Assembly: GCF_902460355.1 (NCBI RefSeq)
Contig: NZ_CABPTO010000003.1
Span: 62,001 to 126,000 of the forward strand
Source: Streptococcus sp. Marseille-P6264
Lineage (GTDB): Bacteria > Bacillota > Bacilli > Lactobacillales > Streptococcaceae
Length of the DNA stretch: 64,000 bases
Direction of reading: 5' to 3'
Part shown: in pieces, positions 56,409-64,000 of the stretch
Layout of the letters: every line of letters begins with the position of its first letter
Numbering within the stretch: the first letter of the stretch is position 1
Program-made: the position numbers and the translations under genes
Notes under the pieces: model-generated
Seen by the model: only the letters and a program-made list of their open reading frames with translations
Told to the model about the DNA's origin: nothing
Database searches by the model: none

Positions 56409-57171
56409 TTCCTGTATTTTAATTGAATGGAGAAAGTTAATAAAATCAAAACTTTCCATCGTAACTGCTTGTTCTATCTGTTTAGTTCCTTTTATTGTTG
56501 GGTTGTTTGCAACTATGATGAAATATCCAGAGAATTTCAAAAATCTTGGTTTGATTTCTGCAAAAATGGAGATGATGAGGATAACAGACTGGTCGTCATA
56601 CTTAATGACCATATCACAAGTCATTTCTGTTGGGGGATTGCTCATTTTGGGATTTACAGCATCTTGGGTTTTTGGTAGAGAATATTCTGATAAAACGATG
56701 ATTGATCTATTAGCACTCCCGATAAAAAGAGATACAATCGTATTATCCAAGTTTATCGTTATCGCTCTATGGAGCTATATTCTATCAATTTTTGCACTTT
56801 TATTGGGATTATTAGCTGGCAATCTGATTGGACTTGAGGGTGGGAGCTTAACGGTGATTTTCAAAGGTATACTTACTTTTGTTCTTTGTACTACTCTTAC
56901 GATCGTACTCTCTACTCCAGTTGCTTTTTTTGCTTGTTTAGGCCGAGGCTATTTGTCTCCATTGACATTTATCATTTTTACTATTATTTTTTCTCAGCTT
57001 GGTTCTGCTCTTAACTTTGGGAAATACATTCCATGGGCGATTCCTGCACTCGCAAGTGGTATTGCAGGAAAAGCGCTATTAAATTTTGGGAGCATTGTCA
57101 GTTTATTTGGGGTAAGTATTCTAGGTCTTATCGCAACAATAGCTTGGTGGAGATATGCTGATTACGATTAA
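56395..57171 (+). CDS. ABC-2-type permease
   Basis: 258 aa from the ATG at 56395 (GAGGTG upstream), six predicted TM helices. FGREYSDKTMIDLLALPIKR is the ABC-2 family signature. Exports an unknown compound with the ATPase; immunity to a peptide antibiotic is plausible. AT-rich like its partners, so probably acquired. Confidence 0.82.
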   Translation: MKKLSSCILIEWRKLIKSKLSIVTACSICLVPFIVGLFATMMKYPENFKNLGLISAKMEMMRITDWSSYLMTISQVISVGGLLILGFTASWVFGREYSDKTMIDLLALPIKRDTIVLSKFIVIALWSYILSIFALLLGLLAGNLIGLEGGSLTVIFKGILTFVLCTTLTIVLSTPVAFFACLGRGYLSPLTFIIFTIIFSQLGSALNFGKYIPWAIPALASGIAGKALLNFGSIVSLFGVSILGLIATIAWWRYADYD

Positions 57172-57261
57172 AATGAAGTGATGAGAATGATAATAACACG
57201 AAGCTAAGTCTTATTCAGTTCAATTCAAAATCTCCCTCCTGTTCAGATTGAAGAACAAGAG

Positions 57262-57455
57262 GGGTTGTATTATGACAATCGAAAGTTTTGGGCGAGAGAG
57301 GACTATGTGAGTACCGTTGGCCCAAATGAAAAGATAGTTTCTAATATACGTGATTGGGAAAAAATGACCTTGCCCCTGATAAGTTAAATGTTAAAGCGTT
57401 CTCAGATGGTAGTTTTAGAACAAGGTAAAATCCCGTTGTTATGGCATTAGTCAGG
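57262..57455 (+). pseudogene. IS200-type transposase remnant (3' part)
   Basis: NRKFWAREDYVSTVGPNEKI matches the IS200 transposase end, then out of frame. The last 60 bases (GTTTTAGAACAAGG ... GGCATTAGTC) parallel those at 59410-59465. No hairpin ends remain intact. Confidence 0.65.
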
Positions 57456-57712
57456 TGAGGAACAAAATCCGAAAAAAGATGTTTGGTATGAACTTTTTCC
57501 AACAGGGGTCGGATTAAAGAGAGGTTGAGGAAAAAGAGCAGGGGGATAGGGTAGAAATACCAAGGATTACTGATGAATTGGGCCCTCAGCAATCCTCAAA
57601 GGGATGTAAGTATGGGACGGCAGACTCTGCCCAGACAGGAAAAGCAAGACAATCGCAGCCATGGTCAGAATCAGAAACTAGCCCAGTTTGAAGATGGTGT
57701 TAGAAAATTACT
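57456..57712. other. 257-nt gap, no gene seen
   Basis: Contains short open stretches (such as PKKDVWYELFPTGVGLKRG near 57470-57530) that look like decayed coding sequence, but no family is recognised. Confidence 0.35.
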
Positions 57713-58507
57713 TCATAAGGACCTGTTCTCCACCTTGATGAAATAACGGTCTTCTCCCAGCTCGATCAGCTCGACTGGCTGAGGATAGAAGCGATCCATG
57801 ACCTCTTTTTGAAGTATGTCTTCTTTAGGACCTTGGGCTATAATTTCACCTTCTTTTAGGAGCAGGACATGGTCCATAGCAGCAGTGATTTCCTCTACAT
57901 GGTGGGTGACATAGAGGATGGTTGGAGCCTGGTCCATCTGCGTAATCTTACCTATTTGATTCAGCAGGCGCTCGCGGGCAAAGAGATCCAGACCACTGGT
58001 CGCTTCGTCTAAGATAAGCAGTTCTGGTTTTTCCATGAGACTGCGCGCAATCAGCAAGAGCTGCTTTTCCCCTTGAGACAGACTGGTGTAGCTTCGGCCA
58101 ATCAATTCTTGCCCGCCAATGGAAGCTAGCATTTCCCTAGCTTGGTCCAGCTCAGTTTGCCCGTAAGGAGCGTAGAGAATACTGCTTTTATACTTGCCTG
58201 TCAGGACGATTTCTTCGGCAGTGAGATGGCTGGGCAGACGCTCAGCAATGAAGGAGCCAACTACTCCAATCTTAGTTCGCAGCTGAGGAATGTCGCCGGC
58301 ACCAAATTCCGTACCCAGAACCGTCACCTTGCCCTTAGTCTTCCAATGTTCAGCCATGAGCAAGCGCAGGAGAGTAGACTTTCCAGAACCGTTGAGACCG
58401 AGGATGGCCCAATGTTCCCCCTTTTTCACCTGCCAGTTGAGATCTTTTAAGATAGTTCGGCCTTGTTTGGCCAAGTTTACATTTTCCAGTTCGATAATTT
58501 TTTCCAT
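57713..58507 (-). CDS. ABC transporter ATP-binding protein
   Basis: 264 aa from the ATG at 58507 (GAAAGAGAGAG upstream). Walker A GLNGSGKSTLLRLL, signature LSQGEKQLLLIARSL, Walker B LLILDEATSGLD, H-loop VTHHVEEI. Resembles the YlmA/molybdate-type single-domain ATPases. No permease is adjacent; partner unknown. Confidence 0.88.
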   Translation of the reverse strand: MEKIIELENVNLAKQGRTILKDLNWQVKKGEHWAILGLNGSGKSTLLRLLMAEHWKTKGKVTVLGTEFGAGDIPQLRTKIGVVGSFIAERLPSHLTAEEIVLTGKYKSSILYAPYGQTELDQAREMLASIGGQELIGRSYTSLSQGEKQLLLIARSLMEKPELLILDEATSGLDLFARERLLNQIGKITQMDQAPTILYVTHHVEEITAAMDHVLLLKEGEIIAQGPKEDILQKEVMDRFYPQPVELIELGEDRYFIKVENRSL

Positions 58508-58581
58508 TTTTACTCTCTCTTTCGTTAAATCTTCTTTATTATAACAAAATTTAGGATAAAATAACCGATAGGAGGAGGCAG

Positions 58582-58841
58582 ATGTTTTATAAAAGTCAGC
58601 TGGTGTAGGTCCTTTTGCCAATGATTATCTTCTTTATCTGGTGTTAGATGAGGTCCATCCTATTACCATCATGGTGCTCTTGTTCTTATCCAGCAATATC
58701 CATGGCGTGCTGGGGATGATTGTGGAAATCCCGACTTATTCTATCCTCAAAGAAATCGCCAAGTTCTTGGTTAATCGCTATGATCATCACAAGGAAACCC
58801 AGCAGCAGAAGAAGGAAGAGTTTGGAATTATTAATAAATAA
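58582..58841 (+). pseudogene. AI-2E/PerM family transporter remnant
   Basis: An ATG with AGGAGGAGG opens MFYKSQLV and stops; then, in another frame, LLYLVLDEVHPITIMVLLFL and LGMIVEIPTYSILKEIAKFL match the C-terminus of AI-2E-family (DUF20) membrane proteins. About 80% of the gene is missing. Lies beside an IS200 remnant, a likely cause. Confidence 0.7.
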
Positions 58842-58960
58842 GGATGGGTTTGGGAATCGATTGATTCCAGAGTTTCGAGACCAGAAATAAGACGGAAGAA
58901 GGGTCTTCCGTCTTATTTCATTATGTCTTCAAGTCAGTTTTTCTCGTAGAGAAAAACAAG

Positions 58961-59475
58961 AAAACCACCAGCTTAGCTGGTGGCTGCCAAGACTTTGAGC
59001 TTTCATTTCTTTTTCCTGGTATAATCTATTTGTTCAGGTAAGACAAAGGAGGAAAAAGAAATGGCTAAAACCAGTTGCAGTTTATTACATACCGAATGGA
59101 TGTGCAAATATCCTATCATCTTTACTCCCCAAGTATCGCAGAAAAACCATTTACTACAAAATAAGACGAGATCCCATTGAGATTTTTTGTCATCTATGTC
59201 AATACAAAGGCGTGGAAATTACTGAGAGACAGATGTGCCAGATCATGTTCGCATACTTGTCTTGATCCCTCCAAAACTTTCGAGTTTTGATTTCACGGGA
59301 TATTTGATAAATATGTAAGTATCATTGGCCTAGACGGAAAGGCAGTTGCTAAATATGTTCGCGAGCAAGAGAAAAATGGAATTGTCCTTGAAAGGTTAAG
59401 TGCTAAAGCATTCTTAGATGGCGATTTTAGAACAAGATAAAAGCCCGTTGTTACGGGCATTAGTCGAGTAACGAT
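58961..59475 (+). mobile_element. Degenerate IS200-like element
   Basis: Left-end hairpin CCACCAGC-TTA-GCTGGTGG (58965-58983), a -10/RBS region, a decayed tnpA (59061-59440) and a right-end hairpin GCCCGT-TGTT-ACGGGC (59443-59458). This is the usual IS200/IS605 plan with subterminal palindromes and no inverted repeats. Confidence 0.75.
59061..59440 (+). pseudogene. IS200-type Y1 transposase, frameshifted
   Basis: Pieces in three frames: MAKTSCSLLHTEWMCKYPII, KYRRKTIYYKIRRDPIEIFC and YKGVEITE, then PDHVRILVLIPPK, and VREQEKNGIVLERLSAKAFL. The HUH (usually H-x-H) and Tyr segments are disrupted, so it is inactive. Confidence 0.75.
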
Positions 59476-59488
59476 AGCTATTTTCCTG

Positions 59489-60928
59489 CTATCTGTTAGA
59501 CCAAGTTCTTGGTAGGAATAGAAGCAGGATTGGATAGATTTCTAAACGTCCTGCAATCATGGCAAGAGAGAGGAGGAATTTAGAAAATGGACTATATATA
59601 AAGAAGGTCTCAGTTGTCCCAATCATTGGTCCGATATTATTGAAACAGCTGATGACAGCACTGGTAACAGTCATTAGATTGTTATTATCCAGACTGATGA
59701 TAAAAATCAAAGCTGCGATAATCAAAATATAAACAGCCAAATATTTGAGAACCTTGTGTTGGGTATCTTTATCCAAAACAGCACCGTTGATATGCATGGT
59801 TAGAACGCGGTTTGGCGAAAGTGTGGAAAGGATTTGGTTTTTAGCGATGCGACCGATTATAATGGCACGGATCACTTTGAAACCGCCAGCGGTGGAGCCA
59901 GCAGAACCTCCTAGACACATGAGCAGCAGCAGAATGACTTGTGAGAAGAGGGGCCATTGTACGGTGTCGCCATAGCCAAATCCTGTCGTAGTAATGATAT
60001 TGGAGACTTGGAAAAATGAAATTTCTAAGCTTTTAGCAAATTCCCCGTAAACATGCAGGACATTGAAGCTAATCAAAATAGTGGTAGTGAGGACAATCCA
60101 GAGATAGCTTTTTAACTCCTCGTCATGAAAACAGGCCTTAAATCTTCGAATCAAGAGATAATAGTAGAGATTGAAGTTTACCCCAAAGGTCAGAACGCCG
60201 AAGCTGACAAGGTAGGTGATTAGAGAACTATTGTAGTGGGCAATTCCGTCGTTAAAGACAGTGAAGCCTCCCGTACCAGCCGTTCCCATTGCGATGACGA
60301 TACTATCAAAGAGTGGCATGCCGGCGAGGAAATAAAGAAAGGCAAAAAGGGCAAAGAGCGCCAGATAGATAATATAAAGAATCTGGGCGGTGTTTCTTAA
60401 TTTCGACACAACCTTACCAAAGACTGGTCCAGGAACTTCTGCTTTCATGACCTCTAAGTGGCCATTTTTAGCATTGTCCATGATAGCTAAGGCAAAGACC
60501 AGCACCCCCATTCCTCCGATCAAGTGGGTAAAACTACGCCAAAAGAGGAGGGAGTGGGAAAGGACAGATACATCATTTAAAATCGTAGCACCAGTAGTGG
60601 TAAAGCCAGAGCTGACTTCAAAGAAAGCATCAATTAGATTAGGAATTTGGCCAGAAAAGACAAAAGGCAGAGCGCCAAAGAAGGACCAGAGAATCCAGCA
60701 AAGGGCAACAATCAGGACCCCTTCCTTGGTGTAAATGTGGGCATCCTTGGGCTTAAAGGCTGAACCTAATCCACCTAAAATCACTAAAATGGACATTGTT
60801 GCGCCGATAGAAAGGAAGACCTCAAGATCTTCACGGTAGATAAGGGCAACGATTGTTGGAACCAACAAGAGGGCTGCTTCGATTAGCAGGAGTTTAGAGA
60901 GGAGGAAGCGAATCATAGATCTATTCAT
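59489..60928 (-). CDS. trkH: Potassium uptake protein, TrkH/KtrB family
   Basis: 479 aa. Four pore-loop repeats with filter-like TTTGATIL, GTAGTGGFTVF, TTTGFGYGD and IGTTETF. Integral membrane K+ translocating subunit gated by TrkA. Stop-to-start distance to trkA is four bases on the - strand. Confidence 0.93.
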   Translation of the reverse strand: MNRSMIRFLLSKLLLIEAALLLVPTIVALIYREDLEVFLSIGATMSILVILGGLGSAFKPKDAHIYTKEGVLIVALCWILWSFFGALPFVFSGQIPNLIDAFFEVSSGFTTTGATILNDVSVLSHSLLFWRSFTHLIGGMGVLVFALAIMDNAKNGHLEVMKAEVPGPVFGKVVSKLRNTAQILYIIYLALFALFAFLYFLAGMPLFDSIVIAMGTAGTGGFTVFNDGIAHYNSSLITYLVSFGVLTFGVNFNLYYYLLIRRFKACFHDEELKSYLWIVLTTTILISFNVLHVYGEFAKSLEISFFQVSNIITTTGFGYGDTVQWPLFSQVILLLLMCLGGSAGSTAGGFKVIRAIIIGRIAKNQILSTLSPNRVLTMHINGAVLDKDTQHKVLKYLAVYILIIAALIFIISLDNNNLMTVTSAVISCFNNIGPMIGTTETFFIYSPFSKFLLSLAMIAGRLEIYPILLLFLPRTWSNR

Positions 60929-60932
60929 GGGG

Positions 60933-62282
60933 CTACCTCTCTAACAAATCGTAAATCTTATCGATGTTTTGAATCAAGGTTGTCACGATGATCTTATCTC
61001 CGACTTCCAAATAGTCATCTCCACTTGGGAAGATGGCTACGCCTTGACGAATGATAGCAGCAATCAGCACCCCGCTCCTCAACTTAAGCTGAGAAAGAGG
61101 CTGTTCGACCATTTTATTCCCTTCGTTGATCTGAAATTGGAGTGTTTCAATTTGGCCATTTGCTACATGGTGCAAGGCTTCTAGGCTGGAGAATTGCGCA
61201 TTATTCCGTCCGCGGATAAAGTGCATAATGGTATCAACAGCGATTCCTTTTGGCGTAACAATACTTGCGAAGTCTTGGTTATCAATAATCTCAAGCAGAC
61301 TAGTCCGATTCACTTTGGTGATGTTTTTTTGAACTCCAAGATTGTTGAGGAACATTGAGGTGATGATATTTTCTTCATCGACGCCTGTCAAAGTAGCTAT
61401 TGCATCGTAATGCGCAGCTCTTTCTTCTAGTAGAATATCTTTGGCTGTACCGTCTCCATTGACCACGTAGAGCTCAGGGAATTCTTGGCTGAAGAACTCT
61501 GCACGCTGGCGATTGATCTCGACGACCTTGAGCTCAATCTTGCTATTTTTGAGAATGTTTAAGAGATAATAGGCAATCTTACCTGCCCCAATAATCATGA
61601 GGCTCTTGATGACTCTTGGTCGGATTTTATTGTGGAAGCGGACAATTTCTGAACGATTTCCAGTCAGGAAGATTTTATCAGATGGCTGCAAGGTGAAATC
61701 ACCATCTGGAATGCTGAGTTTTCCTTCTCTCTCAATAGCACAGATGATAACGTGAGGGAAATGCTTCCTGAATTGCGAGAGATTCATTTGGCAGAGATGA
61801 CTTTCTGGCTTGATTTTAAACTCCATCAAGGTCACTCGACCATTGGCGAAATGCTCCAATGACAGAGCGTTAGGAAAATCAATAATATTCGCAATATAAC
61901 GAGCAGCGAGGAGTTCAGGGTTGACCATCAGAGAGAAGCCTAGAATATTTTTTTCTTTAAAATAAGCATTTGAGTATTCAGGATTTCTCACACGGACAAT
62001 GGTTTCTTTGGCCCCCATTTTCTTTGCGAGAACGGCTGAAACCATGTTAACCTCATCCTGCTCAGTCATGGCAATAAAGATATCGCAGTGGGCAACATCT
62101 GCCTGCTCCAAGATTTTAAAATTCGCACCATTTCCAACGATGCCCATAATATCGTAACGTTTTGTAATATGATTTAGAACAGCTTCATTTTGTTCAATTA
62201 AAACGACATCATGCTTTTCAGCGACGAGCGAGCGACAAAGGGCGGCTCCGACCTTCCCGCTTCCCACGACGATAATTTTCAT
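60933..62282 (-). CDS. trkA: Trk system K+ uptake regulator TrkA
   Basis: 449 aa from the ATG at 62282 (GGGAGGA upstream). Two RCK/NAD-binding halves: KIIVVGSGKVGAALCRSLVA and, at about 230, MIIGAGKIAYYLLNILKNS, each followed by a TrkA-C domain. Cytoplasmic ring that gates TrkH in response to NAD(H)/ATP or cyclic-di-AMP. Confidence 0.93.
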   Translation of the reverse strand: MKIIVVGSGKVGAALCRSLVAEKHDVVLIEQNEAVLNHITKRYDIMGIVGNGANFKILEQADVAHCDIFIAMTEQDEVNMVSAVLAKKMGAKETIVRVRNPEYSNAYFKEKNILGFSLMVNPELLAARYIANIIDFPNALSLEHFANGRVTLMEFKIKPESHLCQMNLSQFRKHFPHVIICAIEREGKLSIPDGDFTLQPSDKIFLTGNRSEIVRFHNKIRPRVIKSLMIIGAGKIAYYLLNILKNSKIELKVVEINRQRAEFFSQEFPELYVVNGDGTAKDILLEERAAHYDAIATLTGVDEENIITSMFLNNLGVQKNITKVNRTSLLEIIDNQDFASIVTPKGIAVDTIMHFIRGRNNAQFSSLEALHHVANGQIETLQFQINEGNKMVEQPLSQLKLRSGVLIAAIIRQGVAIFPSGDDYLEVGDKIIVTTLIQNIDKIYDLLER

Positions 62283-62425
62283 ATTATTCCTCCCGAATAT
62301 GTATCTATCATACCTTTTTTTATATAAAATTTCATCTATAAATCTCAATAAAGTCGTTTTTTACAGAATAGTAAGCTGTTTCAAAAGAAATCCTACAAAA
62401 ATCTCACTTTTTGAGGTCATTTTTA

Positions 62426-62562
62426 TTGACTTGTCGGAAGAAAATGATATACTAGGAAAGTACCCTCATTGATTTACATCAAACCTGTTGTGATGTAAGT
62501 TAATGATGCCTTAACCACGCTGTTTGCTGAGCTTGACTCCGGGCAGTGTGGCTATTTTTTTA
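62426..62562 (+). ncRNA. Terminator-ended leader or small RNA upstream of trmL
   Basis: Promoter TTGACT (62426-62431), 16-bp spacer, TATACT (62448-62453, extended TG). Hairpin 1: TTACATCA (62474-62481) / TGATGTAA (62491-62498). Hairpin 2, a terminator: CCACGCTG (62515-62522) / CAGTGTGG (62544-62551), then CTATTTTTTTATT. About 100 nt, ending 25 bases before the trmL ATG. Either an attenuator or an independent sRNA. Confidence 0.6.
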
Positions 62563-62587
62563 TTCTAATGAAAATCAGGAAAAAATC

Positions 62588-63097
62588 ATGTCTCAGCAAA
62601 ATCATATCGTCCTTTTTGAACCACAAATTCCACAGAATACAGGCAATATTGCTCGTACTTGCGCAGCGACCAACTCCCCCCTCCATATCATCAAGCCCAT
62701 GGGCTTTCCCATTGATGACCGTAAAATGAAGCGGGCTGGACTGGACTATTGGGATAAGCTGGATATTAGCTTCTATGAGAGTCTGGATGACTTTATGAAG
62801 CAGATGGACGGACGACTCTATCTGATATCCAAGTTTGCCGAGAAGGTCTACTCCGAGGAGAATTTTACAGCCGAAGGCTCGCATTATTTTATGTTTGGCC
62901 GTGAGGATAAAGGCTTGCCAGAAGACTTTATGCGTCAGCATCCAGAAAAGGCCTTGCGCATTCCCATGAATGACCAGCATGTCCGTAGCCTGAATGTCTC
63001 TAATACAGTCTGCATGATTGTTTACGAAGCCTTACGCCAACAGAACTTTGCAGGACTGGACTTGGTACATGAGTACGAAGCGGATAAGTTGAAATAA
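62588..63097 (+). CDS. trmL: tRNA (cytidine34-2'-O)-methyltransferase
   Basis: 169 aa from the ATG at 62588 (CAGGAA upstream). SPOUT marks: [33 protein letters not shown] and [17 protein letters not shown]. Methylates wobble C34/cmnm5U34 of tRNA-Leu. Preceded by a terminator-like leader. Confidence 0.93.
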   Translation: MSQQNHIVLFEPQIPQNTGNIARTCAATNSPLHIIKPMGFPIDDRKMKRAGLDYWDKLDISFYESLDDFMKQMDGRLYLISKFAEKVYSEENFTAEGSHYFMFGREDKGLPEDFMRQHPEKALRIPMNDQHVRSLNVSNTVCMIVYEALRQQNFAGLDLVHEYEADKLK

Positions 63098-63139
63098 ATG
63101 AAAAATACTTAAGTTAAAATAATATTGATTACATCAATC

Positions 63140-63167
63140 AAAAAGCTTGCTCTGGCGTGCTTTTTTT
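63140..63167 (+). terminator. trmL terminator overlapping the ribU promoter
   Basis: AAAAGC ... GCTTTTTTT hairpin. TTGCTC (63147-63152), 17 bp, TATGAT (63170-63175) forms a promoter whose -35 lies in the terminator loop. Confidence 0.6.
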
Positions 63168-63181
63168 GTTATGATAAGAGT

Positions 63182-63430
63182 GTCTTCAGGGCAGGGTGAG
63201 ATTCCCGACCGGCGGTAATTTTGACTAGCTATTTTAGCTTTCTCGTCGTTGTCTTGTCGCGATATACTTTAAGTATTATCTTCGACTGCGACGCCTAGAT
63301 AAATCTAAAATATCTTAGCCAAATAAGTCCGCGAGCGAAAGCTGATGTGGTGCGATTCCACAACCGACAGTATAGTCTGGATGGGAGAAGACGAAAGGCG
63401 TTATTGCCTGGCCGGTTGGTCGTTTTAATC
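63182..63430 (+). promoter_or_regulatory. FMN riboswitch (RFN element)
   Basis: P1 GTCTTC (63182-63187) / GAAGAC (63387-63392). Conserved core AGGGCAGGGTGAGATTCCCG, ACCGGCGGTA, TCCGCGAGCG, GATGTGGTGCGATTCCAC and CCGACAGTATAGTCTGGAT. The arm between ACCGGCGGTA and TCCGCGAGCG is about 108 nt, unusually long. After P1, GGCGTTATTGCC and GACC-pairing sequence with a TTTT tract (63381-63440) form the expression platform. It turns off ribU when FMN is high. Confidence 0.93.
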
Positions 63431-63540
63431 TTATTTTAAGGGGCATTTTATATACTCTTATAAATTGTGAAAGGATTTTTCAGGCCTTGTGTTGACAGCC
63501 TTCCAGCTTCTCTAATTTTTATAAATTGGAGGAACCTGTT

Positions 63541-64000
63541 ATGACAAATACGCGCAAAATGGCGATAGTAGCGGCTCTATCTGCACTATCTTTCCTGCTT
63601 ATGTTCTATCAAATCCCTTTGGTAGCCGAGTTTCTAAAATTGGATTTTTCGATTATTCCGATTTTACTAGCCTTGGTTCTCTTGGATTTTAAGAGTTCTG
63701 TAGCAGTTCTGCTCATCCGCTCTGTTTTAAAATTGGCCTTAAATGGTCATGGAGTGGAAACCTTAATCGGTTTGCCGATTAATATTGTGGCGATTCTGGT
63801 CTTTGTCCTCTTCTTTGCTCTTTTCTGGGAAAAGAAGAGAGATTTGATGAGCTATTTGCTTGCATCTTTCCTAGGAATTCTTTCCTTGACTGCAAGTATG
63901 CTGGCGCTGAATGCTTTTTATGCCATTCCGCTTTATACTCGTTTTGCAAACTTTGATATCGGTCAGATCATTGGTGTAAGTAAGTATCTACTGACCATGA
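63541..64000 (+). CDS. ribU: Riboflavin ECF transporter substrate-binding subunit RibU (3' end outside)
   Basis: At least 153 aa, truncated by the window. Starts MTNTRKMAIVAALSALSFLL with TTGGAGGA upstream. Successive TM helices and the S-component features FSIIPILLALVLLDFKSSVA and ALNAFYAIPLYTRF. Binds riboflavin and works with the EcfAA'T energising module. The riboswitch directly upstream supports the call. Confidence 0.93.
   Translation, partial: MTNTRKMAIVAALSALSFLLMFYQIPLVAEFLKLDFSIIPILLALVLLDFKSSVAVLLIRSVLKLALNGHGVETLIGLPINIVAILVFVLFFALFWEKKRDLMSYLLASFLGILSLTASMLALNAFYAIPLYTRFANFDIGQIIGVSKYLLTM

Overview
The window is a Streptococcus chromosome segment, most likely from the sanguinis/mitis side of the genus (S. 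sanguinis, S. gordonii or S. cristatus-like). This rests on the gene content and order (gmk-rpoZ-priA-fmt-rsmB-PP2C phosphatase-PASTA kinase; rimP-nusA-ylxR-ylxQ-infB-rbfA; gnd followed by a RitR-type orphan regulator; luxS; rny; FMN riboswitch-ribU), on an LPxTG surface protein, and on moderate-to-low GC. The species call is inference.

Layout. 1-9.06 kb is the right part of an integrated phage-satellite-like island (PICI/SaPI-like). It holds iterons, a helicase, a frameshifted primase, small HTH genes, a Rha regulator, divergent Cro-like and CI-like regulators with a four-copy operator, an Abi_2/HEPN abortive-infection gene behind a structured leader, and a tyrosine integrase at the chromosomal junction. 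9.1-12 kb is a small chromosomal operon (DUF2829/Tad2-like, SDR, broken GDPD, GNAT, small protein). 12.1-30 kb is core: permease, YceD-like, gmk to the PASTA kinase, the nusA-infB operon, rbfA, tRNA-Leu and fba. 29.9-31.6 kb is a mobile-element scar (integrase fragment, methyltransferase, TnpW-like). 31.6-35 kb is a frameshifted LPxTG zinc carboxypeptidase. 35.2-39.2 kb carries ACT, UPF0210, two tandem histidine phosphatases and a DD/LD-carboxypeptidase. 39.2-41.8 kb has a truncated MerR-type promoter unit, an EXLDI gene and a TetR/oxidoreductase pair. 41.8-54.4 kb is core (gdhA, pyrDA, yidC, acyP, TrmH-type, HD, BI-1, flotillin, gnd, ritR, luxS, rny). 54.5-59.5 kb is a patchwork of a TetR/ABC exporter, IS200 remnants, an ABC ATPase and a truncated transporter. 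59.5-64 kb has the Trk K+ uptake genes, trmL, and the riboswitch-controlled ribU (cut by the window end).

How it works together. The island follows SaPI logic: integrase and repressor on one strand, and a divergent early operon leading through HTH/excisionase-like genes to primase, helicase and a downstream iteron origin. The repressor has no visible S24 protease, which suggests derepression by a protein rather than by RecA. The most interesting signals are RNA-level: the Abi_2 leader (promoter, possible pseudoknot and terminator fused to the RBS and TTG start), a candidate sRNA in the island sharing a 31-nt repeat with the integrase leader, a hairpin between the SD and AUG of nusA, a rimP gene with no normal start codon near its SD, an apparently leaderless TrmH gene, a terminator-ended leader before trmL, and an FMN riboswitch with a large inserted arm. 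Three reading frames (primase, GDPD, carboxypeptidase) break at C or G runs, so sequencing error must be kept in mind for them.
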